Shown here one piece after another: positions 63,463 to 64,000 of a stretch of 64,000 nucleotides of DNA. The notes beneath the pieces were generated by a model. That model saw only the letters and a program-made list of their open reading frames with translations, made no database searches and was not told the DNA's origin. The position numbers and the translations under genes are program-made. Location: assembly GCA_022826345.1 (NCBI GenBank), contig JAJDVB010000166.1, positions 10,864 to 74,863 on the forward strand, written 5' to 3'. This DNA is from Alphaproteobacteria bacterium (GTDB lineage Bacteria; Pseudomonadota; Alphaproteobacteria; UBA828). Within the stretch, counting starts at the first letter, position 1. Each line of letters opens with the position of its first letter.

Positions 63463-63501
63463 AAACGCAGAAAGCGGCCGGTGCCGTGAGGCACCGACCG
63501 C
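63463..63501 (-). terminator. Terminator of the DUF2493 gene
   Basis: On the minus strand a 12-bp stem (GCGGTCGGTGCC / GGCACCGGCCGC, one mismatch) with loop TCAC is followed by TTTCTGCGTTTT, beginning about 20 bp past the stop codon. Confidence 0.7.
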
Positions 63502-63522
63502 TGTTTCTGTCGCGGGCGCCGA

Positions 63523-64000
63523 TCAGCTCGGCATAACGACCATCACGGGAATGCCGAGGCGCTTCGCCTTGTCGACCAGGTTGCCGGTGATCCCGCTGCC
63601 GGGGAACGCGATGACGCCCTTGGGCAGCAGGTTGAGCAGCTCGTCGTTGCGGCGGAACGGTGCGGCCTTGCCGTGGGCGCTCCAGTCGGGACGGCAGACG
63701 ACCTGGTTGACGCCTCTGGCCTCGGCCCAGCTCGCGGCGATCTTCTCGACGCCGGGGCCGCCACCGTGGACCAGCACCATGTCGCCGTACTTCTCGCGGG
63801 CGCGGTCGAGCGTGCTCCAGACCGCGTCGGCATCGGCGACGGTCTTGCCGCCGGTGACGGCGACCAGGGTGCCCTCGGGCAGGTGCGCGCGGGTCTCGCG
63901 GTCCTTGCGGGCTCTGCGGAAGTCGCGGGCATCGATGGCGGCGGAGGTCAGCGTCCCGGTGCGGCTCGTGTGCGAGCCGTGCCTCGGGCGCCATGTATCG
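63523..64000 (-). CDS. DUF2493 (YspA-like) protein, partial
   Basis: Only the C-terminal ~158 residues lie in the window. The frame reads back through DTWRPRHGSHTSRTGTLTSA and AIDARDFRRARKDRE, then VAVTGGKTVADADAVWSTLD, MVLVHGGGPGVEKIAASWAE, PDWSAHGKAAPFRRNDELL and PKGVIAFPGSGITGNLVDKA. This is the SLOG-like nucleotide-binding DUF2493 family found on plasmids and integrative elements. The function is unknown. It supports an integrative-element or plasmid origin of this end of the window. Confidence 0.9.
   Translation of the reverse strand, partial: DTWRPRHGSHTSRTGTLTSAAIDARDFRRARKDRETRAHLPEGTLVAVTGGKTVADADAVWSTLDRAREKYGDMVLVHGGGPGVEKIAASWAEARGVNQVVCRPDWSAHGKAAPFRRNDELLNLLPKGVIAFPGSGITGNLVDKAKRLGIPVMVVMPS

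Noticed and set aside
62217..63994. Two 342-codon minus-strand frames near the right end
   Set aside because: Compositionally Pro/Ser/Arg-rich, and one runs out of frame across the real DUF2493 gene.

Overview
The window is high-GC DNA, consistent with an alphaproteobacterium of the Rhodospirillales type. The evidence is the gene content and order: PIMT-rhodanese-TolC, PriA-transaldolase-XerC, hydantoinase A/B, a type I dihydroorotase next to aspartate carbamoyltransferase, and REP-like palindromes. Taxonomy is inferred from this, not measured.

Region 1 (1-13.6 kb, all minus strand) is a phage structural cluster of mixed Mu-like and lambda/GTA-like type. In transcription order it holds a protein I-like protease/scaffold, capsid cement (DUF2190), major capsid, an unknown protein, gp36 (DUF1320), a Mu gpG-like morphogenesis protein, a tail terminator, the tail tube, a tail assembly chaperone with a frameshift extension, a very short tape measure, small tail proteins, a DUF1833 protein, an NlpC/P60 peptidase and a TipJ tail tip protein that leaves the window. 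Terminase and portal genes are not seen upstream. Two families of short repeats lie in the spacers and also inside some genes.

Region 2 (13.8-41.8 kb) is chromosomal. It has a HisD-family dehydrogenase of the sulfopropanediol type with an SDR; small redox genes; TolC, rhodanese and PIMT; an ABC ATPase with every catalytic motif lost; an MDR and a VOC protein; a HigBA toxin-antitoxin pair; PriA, transaldolase and XerC; a peroxiredoxin; a hydantoin-type racemase, an MFS pump and HyuB/HyuA; an FMN alpha-hydroxy-acid dehydrogenase; and a dense pyrimidine group (pyrE, pyrF and an apparent pyrB-pyrC-pyrD operon).

Region 3 (41.8-64 kb) is an accessory island. It opens with REP-like palindromes in a duplicated 420-bp arrangement and a tyrosine integrase. 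It then carries a broken Calx-beta/outer-membrane barrel gene, a small membrane protein beside an AlbA/Schlafen-type protein, and a type I restriction-modification operon (hsdM, DUF262-HNH, hsdS, DUF433, DUF5615, hsdR). Last come a relaxase-like remnant, an RHH protein and a DUF2493 plasmid-type protein.

The clearest novelty is at 60099-60884. A 786-bp unit has perfect 20-bp terminal inverted repeats and an exact 8-bp target duplication. It carries no transposase, only a GIY-YIG-type gene, and it has landed inside another coding sequence whose reading frame closes perfectly when the unit is removed in silico.
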